64,000 bases of DNA from the NCBI GenBank assembly GCA_964462445.1, contig CAYWXG010000002.1, forward strand, positions 1 through 64,000, given 5' to 3'. A program made the position numbers and the translations under genes. This document shows positions 26,288 to 35,800 of this stretch, in pieces. A model generated the notes under the pieces. It was not told the DNA's origin, did no database searches, and worked only from the letters and a program-made list of their open reading frames with translations. The DNA is from JAGBWK01 sp964462445. Its GTDB lineage: Bacteria > Bacteroidota > Bacteroidia > Bacteroidales > Muribaculaceae. Every line of letters begins with the position of its first letter. The first letter of the stretch is position 1.

Positions 26288-27376
26288 ATGAAAAAAATAT
26301 TTTTTGCCTCATTGGCATTAGTGGCATTAAATGCCTGCGTGGAAGATGAATTGGACCCCAATGCATTGATCCCGGAAGAAAAACCTGCAGTGACCTATAA
26401 TTATAATGATTTGATCCTCAATGAAATCTGCGGAGCCGGAGAGGATAATGAGAAGTTTATTGAAATCTACAATAAAGGAAATCAAGCTATCGACCTTAAA
26501 GGTGTCGTTATCAACAAAGATGAGGAACCAAGCTGGGAAGGTAAAGAAGGAATGGTAGTACCTGCCGGTGGCGTTTATGCAGTAATAGGCGCAAAGGGAA
26601 CAACTCCCGACGGATTTTCTTCAGGTCTTTCTGCAAAGAAGAGCTTGATAGTTGAATTGTATGCTCCCAATGGAGATAAACTCGACACATTCCAACGTGG
26701 CGAAAAAGGCTCGGAATGGGGCGCTCAAGGGTTGGACAACAATAAAGGTTCATGGAGCCGCATCCCCGACGGGTCTGGTGCATTCATGATTACTCCTAAT
26801 GCCACTCCCAATGCGTTGAACAATGGAGAAGGTGCAACCGTTGACCCCTATGTAGTGGGTGGCACAACTCCCGACACTCCTGTTGTGGCTGAGGCTAAAG
26901 TTGTTTTCAATGAACTTTGTGGCAACAAAGCTTATGATGGAAATAAATTCATTGAATTATTCAACGTAAGCGAAGTTGACGCAGATTTGGCTGGCTGGAC
27001 TATTCGTAAATATGCTGCGGATGCAACTGATGTTGCCGGTAAATACAATATTTGCTGGACTGCACCCAAAGACACAAAACTTGCTGCCGGCAAATATTTG
27101 GTGCTTGCAGCCGACCAAACCGACCCCGCACTTGGCTTTAATGCAGGTCTATCAGCAAAAAAAGGTGTGAAATTTGAATTGGTAAATGCAGAAGGCGTTG
27201 TTGTTGATAAATTCGTACGCGGTGCCGATGTTGACCCATTCCCCGAAGACCCATTGGCTGAAAATAAATCAGCGTCATATTCTCGCGTGCCTAATGGAAC
27301 AGGCGAATTTGCTTATGCAGTGCCTACTCCCGGTGAAGCAAATGGCGAAAAGACAGGTGAAATCGAACACGAATAA
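26288..27376 (+). CDS. lipoprotein with two lamin-tail domains
   Basis: A lipoprotein of 362 residues with a lipobox at C17 (ALNAC) followed by acidic EDELD, which in Bacteroidetes often marks surface export. Two lamin-tail (LTD) immunoglobulin-like domains are visible: about 42-175 (LNEICGAGEDNEKFIEIYN... GSWSRIPDGSGAF) and about 203-350 (FNELCGNKAYDGNKFIELFN... SYSRVPNGTGEF). LTDs are common in bacterial secreted proteins, often with nucleases or phosphoesterases, but no catalytic domain is present here. It may bind ligand or act as an accessory of the upstream porin. No T9SS C-terminal domain is seen. Confidence 0.85.
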   Translation: MKKIFFASLALVALNACVEDELDPNALIPEEKPAVTYNYNDLILNEICGAGEDNEKFIEIYNKGNQAIDLKGVVINKDEEPSWEGKEGMVVPAGGVYAVIGAKGTTPDGFSSGLSAKKSLIVELYAPNGDKLDTFQRGEKGSEWGAQGLDNNKGSWSRIPDGSGAFMITPNATPNALNNGEGATVDPYVVGGTTPDTPVVAEAKVVFNELCGNKAYDGNKFIELFNVSEVDADLAGWTIRKYAADATDVAGKYNICWTAPKDTKLAAGKYLVLAADQTDPALGFNAGLSAKKGVKFELVNAEGVVVDKFVRGADVDPFPEDPLAENKSASYSRVPNGTGEFAYAVPTPGEANGEKTGEIEHE

Positions 27377-27391
27377 CATGTTTCTAATCAT

Positions 27392-27428
27392 AAAAGAAGA
27401 ATGCCTAAAATAAAGGCATTCTTCTTTT
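27392..27428 (+). terminator. rho-independent terminator after the lamin-tail gene
   Basis: Perfect 15-bp stem: AAAAGAAGAATGCCT (27392-27406) with AGGCATTCTTCTTTT (27414-27428), 7-base loop. It separates the porin/lamin-tail unit from the CYTH-like genes. Confidence 0.85.
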
Positions 27429-27442
27429 GAAAATCAACGATA

Positions 27443-27472
27443 TTTGTCGGGATTTTTATCCTACGAATTTTG
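27443..27472 (+). promoter_or_regulatory. probable promoter of the CYTH-like operon
   Basis: TTTG (27443-27446), 18 bases, then GAATTTTG (27465-27472), one mismatch from TAnnTTTG, about 40 bases upstream of the first ATG. Confidence 0.45.
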
Positions 27473-27514
27473 ATACATCAATTTTAATCACTTATTTATA
27501 TAATTATTAAAACA

Positions 27515-28159
27515 ATGTCAAAAGAAAAAATGGAGATAGGAGCTATCTCTAAGCCTCGTTTTGAATTCCGTTCATTCGGACAATGCTTCTGCGATGCTCA
27601 TAAACGCATGGCTCGTCTTTCAGTCCCTGTCCCTGAAAAAGTATGGGAACGTCATAGCGATGAAATTTACATTATTTCTCGCACCAACGATATTAATAAT
27701 ACAAAAATCCGTGATGGCAAAATGGATATTAAGACATATGTTCAGACAGTCGACGGATTGGAACAATGGAATCCTTTAATGAAAGGTGAGTTCCCTATTT
27801 CTAAGGAAGTACTTGAAAATGAGGTGTTCCCCGCATTTATGGTTGAAATGCCTCAATTGACAAAGGATACTTACTCCTACGAAGAATTCATCGCAATGGT
27901 AGAACAAAATCCCGACTTGGCAGCTGTGCGCGTTCACAAGCAGCGCTTTGGATATATGGTAAACGACACTATATGCGAAGTGGGCAATGTGCTTATTAAT
28001 GGTGCAAAAGTTGTTACAATAAATTCTGAATCTACCGAGATTGAAGATATCAAAAAGACAATTGCCGACGTAGGGTTGGAAGGGGTTGAAAATATCAACT
28101 ATTTGCAAGCTATCAAGCGTGTTATCGGTATGTCAAACAAACCATTAGCTAACGAATAA
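27515..28159 (+). CDS. divergent CYTH-like (triphosphate tunnel fold) protein
   Basis: A protein of 214 residues that I do not recognise as a named family. Its layout parallels the canonical CYTH protein encoded next: FEFR (16-19) in place of ExExK; TKIRDGKMDIKTY (63-75) matching the VRVRVKG...LTIKG strands; KQRFGYMVNDTICEVGNVL (from K142) matching KTRYLVKAGEHTFEVDEF; and a final INSESTEIEDI resembling VAEVELSSEDE. Several basic tunnel residues (R66, K73, K142, R144) persist while the N-terminal metal-binding acids are largely lost. No signal peptide; cytoplasmic. Two bases separate its stop from the next ATG. It may be an inactive or altered-substrate partner of that enzyme; this is inference from pattern similarity. 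Confidence 0.6.
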   Translation: MSKEKMEIGAISKPRFEFRSFGQCFCDAHKRMARLSVPVPEKVWERHSDEIYIISRTNDINNTKIRDGKMDIKTYVQTVDGLEQWNPLMKGEFPISKEVLENEVFPAFMVEMPQLTKDTYSYEEFIAMVEQNPDLAAVRVHKQRFGYMVNDTICEVGNVLINGAKVVTINSESTEIEDIKKTIADVGLEGVENINYLQAIKRVIGMSNKPLANE

Positions 28160-28161
28160 TC

Positions 28162-28632
28162 ATGGCACAAGAAATAGAACGCAAATTTTTGGTGGCCGGC
28201 GACTTTAAGGCTGAAGTTTTTAAGTCAACTCGCATTATTCAAGGCTATTTGAGCTCAGTGCCCGAACGCACCGTGCGTGTCAGAGTTAAAGGTGATAAAG
28301 GCTTTTTGACTATCAAGGGTATTGGTAGCCAAAGTGGCGCCAGCCGATTTGAATGGGAAAAGGAAATCCCCACAGAAGAAGCTCAACAATTACTCGCTAT
28401 TTGCGAACCCGGTGTAATCGATAAAACTCGTTACTTGGTAAAAGCCGGTGAGCACACATTTGAAGTTGATGAATTCTATGGCGACAATGACGGACTTGTA
28501 GTTGCCGAAGTGGAATTGTCATCGGAGGATGAAGCATTCGCAAAACCGGCTTGGCTCGGAGAAGAGGTGACCGGTGATGTGAAATATTACAATTCAATGT
28601 TGATGAAAAACCCTTATAAGAATTGGAAATAA
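28162..28632 (+). CDS. CYTH domain protein (triphosphate tunnel metalloenzyme)
   Basis: A 156-residue single-domain CYTH protein with the defining ExExK motif at E4-I-E6-R-K8, followed by TVRVRVKGDKGFLTIKG and the acidic strand FEVDEFYGDNDGLVVAEVELSSE. Members hydrolyse tripolyphosphate, thiamine triphosphate or other triphosphates with Mg2+, and a few are adenylate cyclases; length and motifs fit the short bacterial triphosphatase type. It is cytoplasmic, coupled to the CYTH-like gene upstream and followed by an anion transporter gene. The natural substrate cannot be set from sequence. Confidence 0.9.
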   Translation: MAQEIERKFLVAGDFKAEVFKSTRIIQGYLSSVPERTVRVRVKGDKGFLTIKGIGSQSGASRFEWEKEIPTEEAQQLLAICEPGVIDKTRYLVKAGEHTFEVDEFYGDNDGLVVAEVELSSEDEAFAKPAWLGEEVTGDVKYYNSMLMKNPYKNWK

Positions 28633-28651
28633 GTAAGGGCTTAAAAATATA

Positions 28652-28676
28652 GTGGAGGGGGATTCTCTCCCTCCAC
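28652..28676 (+). promoter_or_regulatory. intercistronic hairpin between CYTH and DASS genes
   Basis: GTGGAGGG (28652-28659) pairs with CCCTCCAC (28669-28676), extended inward by three more pairs around a 3-base loop. No T tract follows, so it more likely stabilises or partly attenuates the mRNA than ends it. It covers the GTG that would otherwise extend the transporter frame. Confidence 0.5.
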
Positions 28677-28696
28677 CTTCTAACATTAAATCGATT

Positions 28697-30373
28697 ATGC
28701 AGCAAGAGAAAAATACCCCTACGGAATTCGACCCGTTGGACATGAATAATTATAAAATCGAGAAACTGCCAAAAATGAAAAAATCCACTTTTGAAAAGTG
28801 GATGGCTCGTATAGGTGGTCCATTGGCGATATTAGCTTTTGTCTTGGTGTATTGGGTGGTTGATATCCCCTTTATTGACAACTTGACTGAATCCGATTTC
28901 GTGTCCGAGCAGGTAGTGACTGTCGCCGATGATGGAACAGTTGTGACCGAAGCGGCTCCACCGGCTGAGAATTTGAAAAAAGCGGTGAATTTCATAGAGA
29001 AAAACGGCTTCGAAGATTTTATTCGTGCCAATTATGCTATGTTGGCATTGTTCATTGCTGCTATTATATTGTGGATTACAGAAGCAATCCCCAACTATCT
29101 GACTGCCTTGCTGGTGATTTTAGGTCTTGTATTGACTGAGGTTACATCGCAAAAAGAGGCATTCGCACAACTTGGGCACCCGGTAATGTGGCTCAATATC
29201 CTATCATTTGTATTGGCGTCAATGCTTGTGAAAACACGAGCCGCAAAGCGTTTGGCACTATGGTTTGTGATAAAGTTCGGACACTCTGCCCGAGGTGTCT
29301 TTTTCAGTTTCTTGATTATTAATGTTGTCCTTTCAGCATTTATTTCGGCCACAACCGTGAAAGCAGCTATATTACTTCCTATTTTTATGGTTGTAGCAGC
29401 AGTTTATGGTGCTTCTAACGGCAACCGTAACAATTTCGGCCGAAACATTGTGTTGCAAAATCTTTTTCAAATAAATATTGGTGCGTCAGGATTTCTTACC
29501 GGTTCAGGCGCCAACCTCTTGGCGGCTTCTCTTATCGGAGGTGCGCTTGGAATTACATCTATTAGCTACACTGATTGGTTTGCTGCGGCATTCCCTATGT
29601 GTATGCTATTACTAATTATCGGCTGGTGGGTAGGAACAAAATTGATTTTCCCCATTCCGGCGGAACAACGAAAACCACAAATCGAAGGTGGACTTGTGAA
29701 ATTGCGCTCAGAACTTGAGGGTATGGGTAAGATGAACTTCGAAGAGTGGAAATCTATTGCAATTTTTGTAGGAGTATTAGTTTTGTGGGCTACAGATAAA
29801 GTCCATGGTATTGATGCAACCACCGTGGCTTTTATCGGAGCGGTAATAGCTCTCTTGCCCGGCATCGGTGTTGTTAAATGGAATGATGTGGATATTCCTT
29901 GGCACTTGATGCTATTCTCGGCGGGAGCCTATGCTATAGGAGCAGGATTAGATGCTACGGCTTTACCCAAAAGCATGGTAGACGTAATGTTTAACAGTTT
30001 TGGCGTAGATGATAATACTCCATTCTGGGTGTTGTACCTCTTGCTTACCGCCATGATGCTATTCTCGGCATTGCTTTTCCAGTCTAAGACAATGAGGGCA
30101 TTGATTTTCGTGCCGATAGCTATTGGTGTAGCCCAAAAATTCGGTTATCCTATAATGAGTCTTGCCTTCCCCGTAGCTTTGCTTATTGAACATGTATATG
30201 TATTGCCTTTCAATTCAAAACCGGCCGCATTGCTCTACACAACAAATCATTATAGTTGGAGCGACACCTTCAAATATGGTATCACGATGATGCTTATTGG
30301 ATGGGTGATGATTATCATTTGGGGTGAAACGGTGTTGCGATGGTTGGGATATACTGAAGGCCTGTTCTTTTGA
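28697..30373 (+). CDS. DASS/SLC13 family sodium-coupled anion transporter
   Basis: Inner-membrane symporter of the divalent anion:Na+ family, 558 residues from the ATG at 28697 (the GTG at 28652 lies in a hairpin and was rejected). About eleven to twelve hydrophobic segments; the N-terminal half has TEAIPNYLTALLVILG and FLTGSGANLLAASLIGG, the second half FSAGAYAIGAGLDATALP and a final FNSKPAALLYTTNHYSWSDTFKYG, the paired hairpin regions that bind Na+ and substrate. A loop of about 60 residues after the first helix looks extracytoplasmic. Family substrates include dicarboxylates, citrate, sulfate and, in some branches, phosphate. Its place behind CYTH genes suggests a phosphorus link. Confidence 0.88.
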   Translation: MQQEKNTPTEFDPLDMNNYKIEKLPKMKKSTFEKWMARIGGPLAILAFVLVYWVVDIPFIDNLTESDFVSEQVVTVADDGTVVTEAAPPAENLKKAVNFIEKNGFEDFIRANYAMLALFIAAIILWITEAIPNYLTALLVILGLVLTEVTSQKEAFAQLGHPVMWLNILSFVLASMLVKTRAAKRLALWFVIKFGHSARGVFFSFLIINVVLSAFISATTVKAAILLPIFMVVAAVYGASNGNRNNFGRNIVLQNLFQINIGASGFLTGSGANLLAASLIGGALGITSISYTDWFAAAFPMCMLLLIIGWWVGTKLIFPIPAEQRKPQIEGGLVKLRSELEGMGKMNFEEWKSIAIFVGVLVLWATDKVHGIDATTVAFIGAVIALLPGIGVVKWNDVDIPWHLMLFSAGAYAIGAGLDATALPKSMVDVMFNSFGVDDNTPFWVLYLLLTAMMLFSALLFQSKTMRALIFVPIAIGVAQKFGYPIMSLAFPVALLIEHVYVLPFNSKPAALLYTTNHYSWSDTFKYGITMMLIGWVMIIIWGETVLRWLGYTEGLFF

Positions 30374-30417
30374 TATATATTAGCTGTTGTAATTTTACAT
30401 TAATATAGATATTAAAG

Positions 30418-30458
30418 CCTCATGGTAAATTATGATTCGAATTTATCATGAGGTTTTT
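30418..30458 (+). terminator. rho-independent terminator after the DASS transporter
   Basis: A 14-bp stem with one G-U pair: CCTCATGGTAAATT (30418-30431) with AATTTATCATGAGG (30440-30453), followed by TTTTT. Confidence 0.85.
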
Positions 30459-30527
30459 AATTTAGAATATTTTGTGTTGAGAAAACAAAATTTATCTCGG
30501 AAAATTTTCTAAAATGACGATTTTAGT

Positions 30528-30558
30528 TTTGACATAATCAAAAAAAAGGTTATCTTTG
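30528..30558 (+). promoter_or_regulatory. promoter of the ppiD-like gene
   Basis: TTTG (30528-30531), 19 bases, TATCTTTG (30551-30558); perfect consensus. The leader is about 80 bases. Confidence 0.8.
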
Positions 30559-30643
30559 TGCGCTTAAAGCGGTTATGTGTTATCAACATATCCCGTATCA
30601 ATCAATACCAATCGTTGAATATAAAAATAAACACAAATCATAA

Positions 30644-32731
30644 ATGTCAGCATTAGAACACATTAGAAAACGCCCGGCCTTGGTAATTTCAGTTCTTGGC
30701 CTCGCACTTGTATTATTCATCATCACAGCAGTTTCCGACAATATTTTCTCGTTTTTCAGCGACAGAGATTCTGCCGTTGTCGTAGATGGTGAAAAATTGA
30801 AATACGATAAGTGGAAATCTTCCGCAAGTCTTATTGCAGATAATATGCGTCAGCAAGGTCAAGAAAATACCGACTTTGCAGTTGCCGATGAGCAAGCATT
30901 GCAAGCTATTATCAACGAAAATCTTTTAGATAAACAAATTGAGAAACTCGGCATCAACGCTACCGATGAAGAAATGGCTGCTTATTTGTTTGGCCCCACT
31001 TCAATCGTGACTCCCGAAGCTCAGCGCTATGGCTTCGCTACAGCCGAAGATTTCTATTCCTATGCTTACTCTAACGAGCCCGGCTCAGAAAATGCTCGCG
31101 CTCTTTGGCAAGATATGGAAAATCGCGTTCGTCGCCAAGTGTTGACCGCTAAATTCCAATTGCAACTTGGTGCTATCACTGCTAACAAACTCGATGCTAA
31201 GGCTTATTACGATGAAAATAAAAACGTAACTCTCAGCATTGCAAAAGTTGACTACACTACTCTTGCTAACGATGAGTTTGAAGTAACTGAAGCAGAAATC
31301 AACGAGCGTTACAACCAAAATAAAGCTAACTATAAGCTCGAGACTGAAACTCGCATGGTAGATTACATCTACGTAACTCCTACCCCTTCTACCGACGACC
31401 AAGCCTCTGCATCGGAAGAAGTATTGAATGCTATCAACGAGCTTAAGAAATCGGAAGGAACTGAAGCTATCGCAGGTAACTATGCTTTCGCTACTGAAGT
31501 CCACACTGCAAGCGCTACAACTCTTCCCGCATCATTGCGCAACGCTATAGAACGCATCCAATCAGATACTGTCGTTATGTTGAGCTATGCAGGCAACACT
31601 TACAACCTCGCTAAATTACTTAGCACTAAAGTGGCTGCTGAAAAAGCTGATGTAGACTTCTTCTTCACCAACAATGCAGTAGTTCCTATGGATTCTGTTT
31701 TTGCTGCTATTTCAGCCGGTGAAATCGACGAAAGTTCTGACAGCGTTCAAAAGGTGAGCCAAAAGACACTCAACCTTGTAGACAATGCACTCATTGCTGA
31801 ATACTACGATAACTTCGTAAACGCGGCTAAGGGTGAAGCTACAATTGTTGCCGACAAAGAATTCAAAACAAATATTCTTAACTCAATCTTTGGTGGACAA
31901 ATCGACCCCACTCAAATTGATGGTATCGATGTTTGCTATCGCGTGAACAGTGTTGAAGAACCTCAAACTATCTACGAAATAGCAGCAATTACTCGCGAAG
32001 TAGTTCCTTCTAACACAACTATCTCAGGTCTTCGTCAAGAACTCGCTGACTACGCGGCAAAGAACGCAAACGCTAAAGCATTCAAAGAAAATGCTGATTC
32101 TACCAACTTCTCAATCATGCAAGGTCGAGTAACAGGCGAGCGTTTCGCCGTTGTCAACAACTTTGGTGCTCCTGTACCGCAAACTGTTTCTGCCGTGCGT
32201 TGGGCTATGGAAGATGCGAAAGTTGGTGATGTTTCTGAGGTGTTTGAAGTAGGCGAATCATTCATCGTTCTCGCTGTAACCGATATTTACTCTGACTACA
32301 TTCCGGTTAAGGATACTACAATCAACGAATATATTACAAACGAATTGCGCGCAGAAAAGAAAGGTGCAAAACTCGTTGCCGACTATGCAGGTAAAGCTGA
32401 CTCAATCTCAACTTATGCTACTGCAATGAACACTCAGCCTCTCACAGTTCGTGTTAACTACGCGCAAAATAATGGTGGTATCATGGGTGCTGATCCTAAG
32501 TTCCTCGGTGCTGTTGGCGCTGCTAACGAAGGTCAGTTGGTTGGTCCGATTGCTACCGGTACAGCAGCTGTAGTATTGCAAGTAACTGCAGTTGACAATG
32601 CAGGTGCTGAATTCGACTACGACGTTGTTGCTCCTATGGCTCAACGCATGTTCCAATTCAACGTAAACCAAGCACTTCGTGCTAACAAAGAAATTGAATA
32701 TAAGGCTCTTCGCTTCGAAAGCCGCGAATAA
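30644..32731 (+). CDS. ppiD: SurA/PpiD-like periplasmic peptidyl-prolyl isomerase/chaperone
   Basis: A protein of 695 residues with a short cytoplasmic start, one membrane anchor (about 12-33: ALVISVLGLALVLFIITAV) and a large periplasmic part. The N-terminal SurA-like chaperone helix region begins VVVDGEKLKYDKW; a middle segment and the region around 480-560 (PQTVSAVRWAMEDAKVGDVSEVFEVGESFIVLAVTDI) match parvulin-type folds, the latter with the conserved G(D)VSEVFE strand. It would help fold exported envelope proteins at the outer face of the inner membrane. Codons are strongly biased (GCT, AAC, CTC), consistent with high expression. It is transcribed alone between two terminators. Confidence 0.87.
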   Translation: MSALEHIRKRPALVISVLGLALVLFIITAVSDNIFSFFSDRDSAVVVDGEKLKYDKWKSSASLIADNMRQQGQENTDFAVADEQALQAIINENLLDKQIEKLGINATDEEMAAYLFGPTSIVTPEAQRYGFATAEDFYSYAYSNEPGSENARALWQDMENRVRRQVLTAKFQLQLGAITANKLDAKAYYDENKNVTLSIAKVDYTTLANDEFEVTEAEINERYNQNKANYKLETETRMVDYIYVTPTPSTDDQASASEEVLNAINELKKSEGTEAIAGNYAFATEVHTASATTLPASLRNAIERIQSDTVVMLSYAGNTYNLAKLLSTKVAAEKADVDFFFTNNAVVPMDSVFAAISAGEIDESSDSVQKVSQKTLNLVDNALIAEYYDNFVNAAKGEATIVADKEFKTNILNSIFGGQIDPTQIDGIDVCYRVNSVEEPQTIYEIAAITREVVPSNTTISGLRQELADYAAKNANAKAFKENADSTNFSIMQGRVTGERFAVVNNFGAPVPQTVSAVRWAMEDAKVGDVSEVFEVGESFIVLAVTDIYSDYIPVKDTTINEYITNELRAEKKGAKLVADYAGKADSISTYATAMNTQPLTVRVNYAQNNGGIMGADPKFLGAVGAANEGQLVGPIATGTAAVVLQVTAVDNAGAEFDYDVVAPMAQRMFQFNVNQALRANKEIEYKALRFESRE

Positions 32732-32782
32732 GATACAATAGGATTGAATTTTACAATTTCATTCTACTTAATCCAACAACAA

Positions 32783-32821
32783 AGAGCGGAGTCGATGTGT
32801 AATCGATTCCGCTCTGCTTTT
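32783..32821 (+). terminator. rho-independent terminator after ppiD
   Basis: A 14-bp stem with one G-U pair, AGAGCGGAGTCGAT (32783-32796) and ATCGATTCCGCTCT (32802-32815), followed by GCTTTT. The trailing TTTTG doubles as the -33 box of the mfd promoter. Confidence 0.85.
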
Positions 32822-32849
32822 GCGGTTCAGCCTTATTTTTTTATCTTTG
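32819..32849 (+). promoter_or_regulatory. promoter of mfd
   Basis: TTTG (32819-32822), 19 bases, TATCTTTG (32842-32849). Start near 32856, about 20 bases before the ATG at 32877. Confidence 0.8.
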
Positions 32850-32876
32850 TAGTCGCATTTTTATTTGTGCATATCA

Positions 32877-35800
32877 ATGAAACTGACCGATATCGTAAAA
32901 TTCTATGTCAATGGAGCGCGCTCTAATGCAATTTCTGTCCTTGTAAAGGATAAGAAAGTGCGACGTTTTAATGTAGTAAACGTTGCGGGTTCTTCGTTGT
33001 CAATTATGTTGTCGCAATTGCCGCCGATGAAAGCTCCCATACTCGTTATTGGCGACACAGCCGACGATGCCGGTTATATTTACCACGACCTTTCTCGTGT
33101 GGTAGGGGAGAAGGCAATTGCATTCTTCCCATCTGCCTATAAGCGTGATATCAAATATGGGCAGATTGATCCTCCATCTGAAATTTTACGCACCGATGCC
33201 CTTTCTCGCTGGCATTCCGATAATTCACTCCGCTTTGTCATTACCTATCCCAAAGCGTTGGCTGAAAGGGTAGCGCCACGAGAGAGCATCGACAACTCGA
33301 CATTGCAAATAGCAAAAGGGAAAGAGTACGACTTGGTTCAACTTCAACAGTGGCTTCGCGACAACGGCTTCGTGCGCCAAGATTATGTTTATGAGCCCGG
33401 ACAATATGCTGTGCGCGGTTCTATTATCGATATCTTCGGCTATAACTTCGAACTACCTTACCGCATTGACTTTTTCGGAGATGAAGTGGAGTCGATTCGC
33501 ACTTTCGATATTGAGACGCAACTATCCCGCGAAAAGTTGGATAGTGTCGCCATCTCTACTAATGTAGCAATTTCCTCCTTGGGCGATTCTCTGTTGCATT
33601 TCATTGCCCCGTCTACTTTAATATGTTGCAATACCCCCGCAGATGTCCCGTTGGCAATCAAAAGTATCGCTTCTGAAGAATTTTCGCAGTCTTCTCTCCT
33701 CGCCGATGAGGGTGATAGTAATGCTATGCAGCAGGTTGTCGATGCCGACGAGTTTATAGCCGACTTCGACAAATACAAAATACTTGCCTTTACTGCTGGT
33801 ACTACACCGGGATTTAAGGAAGCTCCTTTGGTCGACTATAATTGCTCACCTCAAGCAATCTATCACAAAAATTTTGAACTAATTGCCGACTCCCTTACTA
33901 ATTATTTGAACGAAGGGTATAAATTATACATATTGAGCGATGTTGCCCGCCAGCAAGAGCGCCTGCGCACTATTTTCGACGACCGTGGCGACAATATTGA
34001 ATTCACCCCCGTTGAAGCAACGCTACATGAGGGTTTTATTGATCACAACGGCCATCGTTGCGTTTTTACCGACCATCAGATTTTCGACCGATTCCATAAA
34101 TACAACCTTCGCAGCGACCGAGCTCGTTCCGGCAAAATCGCAATGTCGCTGAAAGAACTCAGTGCTATTGAACCGGGCGACTACATCGTGCATCTCGACC
34201 ATGGAATCGGTAAATTCGGAGGATTGCTCCGTACGAGCGTAAACGGTCGTCCGCAGGAGATGATTAAGCTTATCTATAAAAACAATGATTTCATCTTTGT
34301 TTCTATACATTCGCTTCATAAACTTTCGAAATATCGCGGTAAAGAGGGGGTTGAACCCAATCTAAACAAACTTGGTTCCGGCGCATGGAATAAAATCAAA
34401 GAGCGCACCAAAACGCGCTTAAAAGATATAGCCCGCGACCTCATTCTGCTTTATGCAGCTCGCAAGGACCAAAAAGGATTTAAATTCTCACCCGATAGCT
34501 ATTTGCAGCACGAACTTGAAGCATCGTTTATCTATGAAGATACTCCCGACCAAGTATCGGCTACGGCAGCTGTAAAAGCCGACATGGAGAGCGACCGACC
34601 GATGGATCGCTTGATATGTGGCGATGTTGGGTTCGGCAAGACTGAAGTTGCAATTAGGGCCGCTTTTAAAGCCGCTGTCGACGGCAAACAAGTTGCACTG
34701 CTTGTCCCTACCACTGTGCTTGCTTATCAGCATTACAATACGTTTAAAGAGCGTCTGCGCGACTTTCCGGTGCGTGTCGACTATCTCAGCCGTGCTCGCT
34801 CCGCAAAGCAGACCAATAGTATTCTTGCCGACCTCGCCGAAGGCAAAATCGATATCCTTATCGGCACTCACAAACTAATCGGTAAAAGTGTCAAGTTTAA
34901 GGACCTCGGACTTTTGATTATCGACGAAGAACAGAAATTTGGTGTTGCAGTCAAAGAAAAGCTAAAACAGATGAAAGTTAATGTCGACACCCTCACCATG
35001 TCGGCTACCCCCATACCGCGTACCCTACAGTTCTCGCTGATGGGTGCCCGCGACCTCTCTGCAATACAGACACCTCCTCCCAACCGTTATCCCGTGGTTA
35101 CATCCGTCGATTCATTATCCGACGAACTTCTTTCTGAGGCTGTCAACTTCGAACTCTCGCGCAACGGGCAGGTGTTCTTTGTAAACAATCGCATCGAGGG
35201 GCTTGACTCGCTTAAAGCGATGATTACGCGTTTGGTCCCCGATGCTAAAGTCTTGATTGCTCATGGACAGATGCCTCCCGAAAAACTCGAGCAGGCTATT
35301 ATCGACTTTGCAAATGGGGATTACGATGTGTTGCTTTCAACTACAATTATAGAAAGTGGTATCGATATGCCCAATGTTAACACTATCATTGTTAACAACG
35401 CGCAAAATTTCGGGCTATCCGAACTTCACCAACTGCGAGGACGAGTAGGCCGGTCGTCAAGGAAAGCATTTTGCTATCTGATGGTGCCTCCGGGTGTTCC
35501 CTTAACACCCATTGCCCGCCGTCGTCTACATGCCATAGAAAGTTTCTCCGACCTCGGTAGCGGCATACATGTAGCCATGCAGGACCTTGATATTCGTGGT
35601 GCCGGAAACCTACTTGGCGCTGAGCAAAGCGGTTTTATTGCCGATCTTGGCTACGAAGCCTACCAAAAGATACTGAAAGAAGCTGTGCTGGAACTTACAA
35701 CAAGTGAATTTGCCGACACTGTGACGGCTCAAAATGATGTCACCGGTAGCGAAGATTTCGTTGCCGAATGTACCATTGAAAGCGACCTTGAAGTCCTTTT

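Noticed and set aside
26288..27376. Lamin-tail lipoprotein as a type IX secretion cargo
   Set aside because: It has a lipobox and ends in an acidic tail, without the C-terminal sorting domain.
28652..28696. GTG-started extension of the DASS transporter
   Set aside because: The added codons fall in a strong hairpin and encode no signal or conserved sequence; the ATG at 28697 is better.
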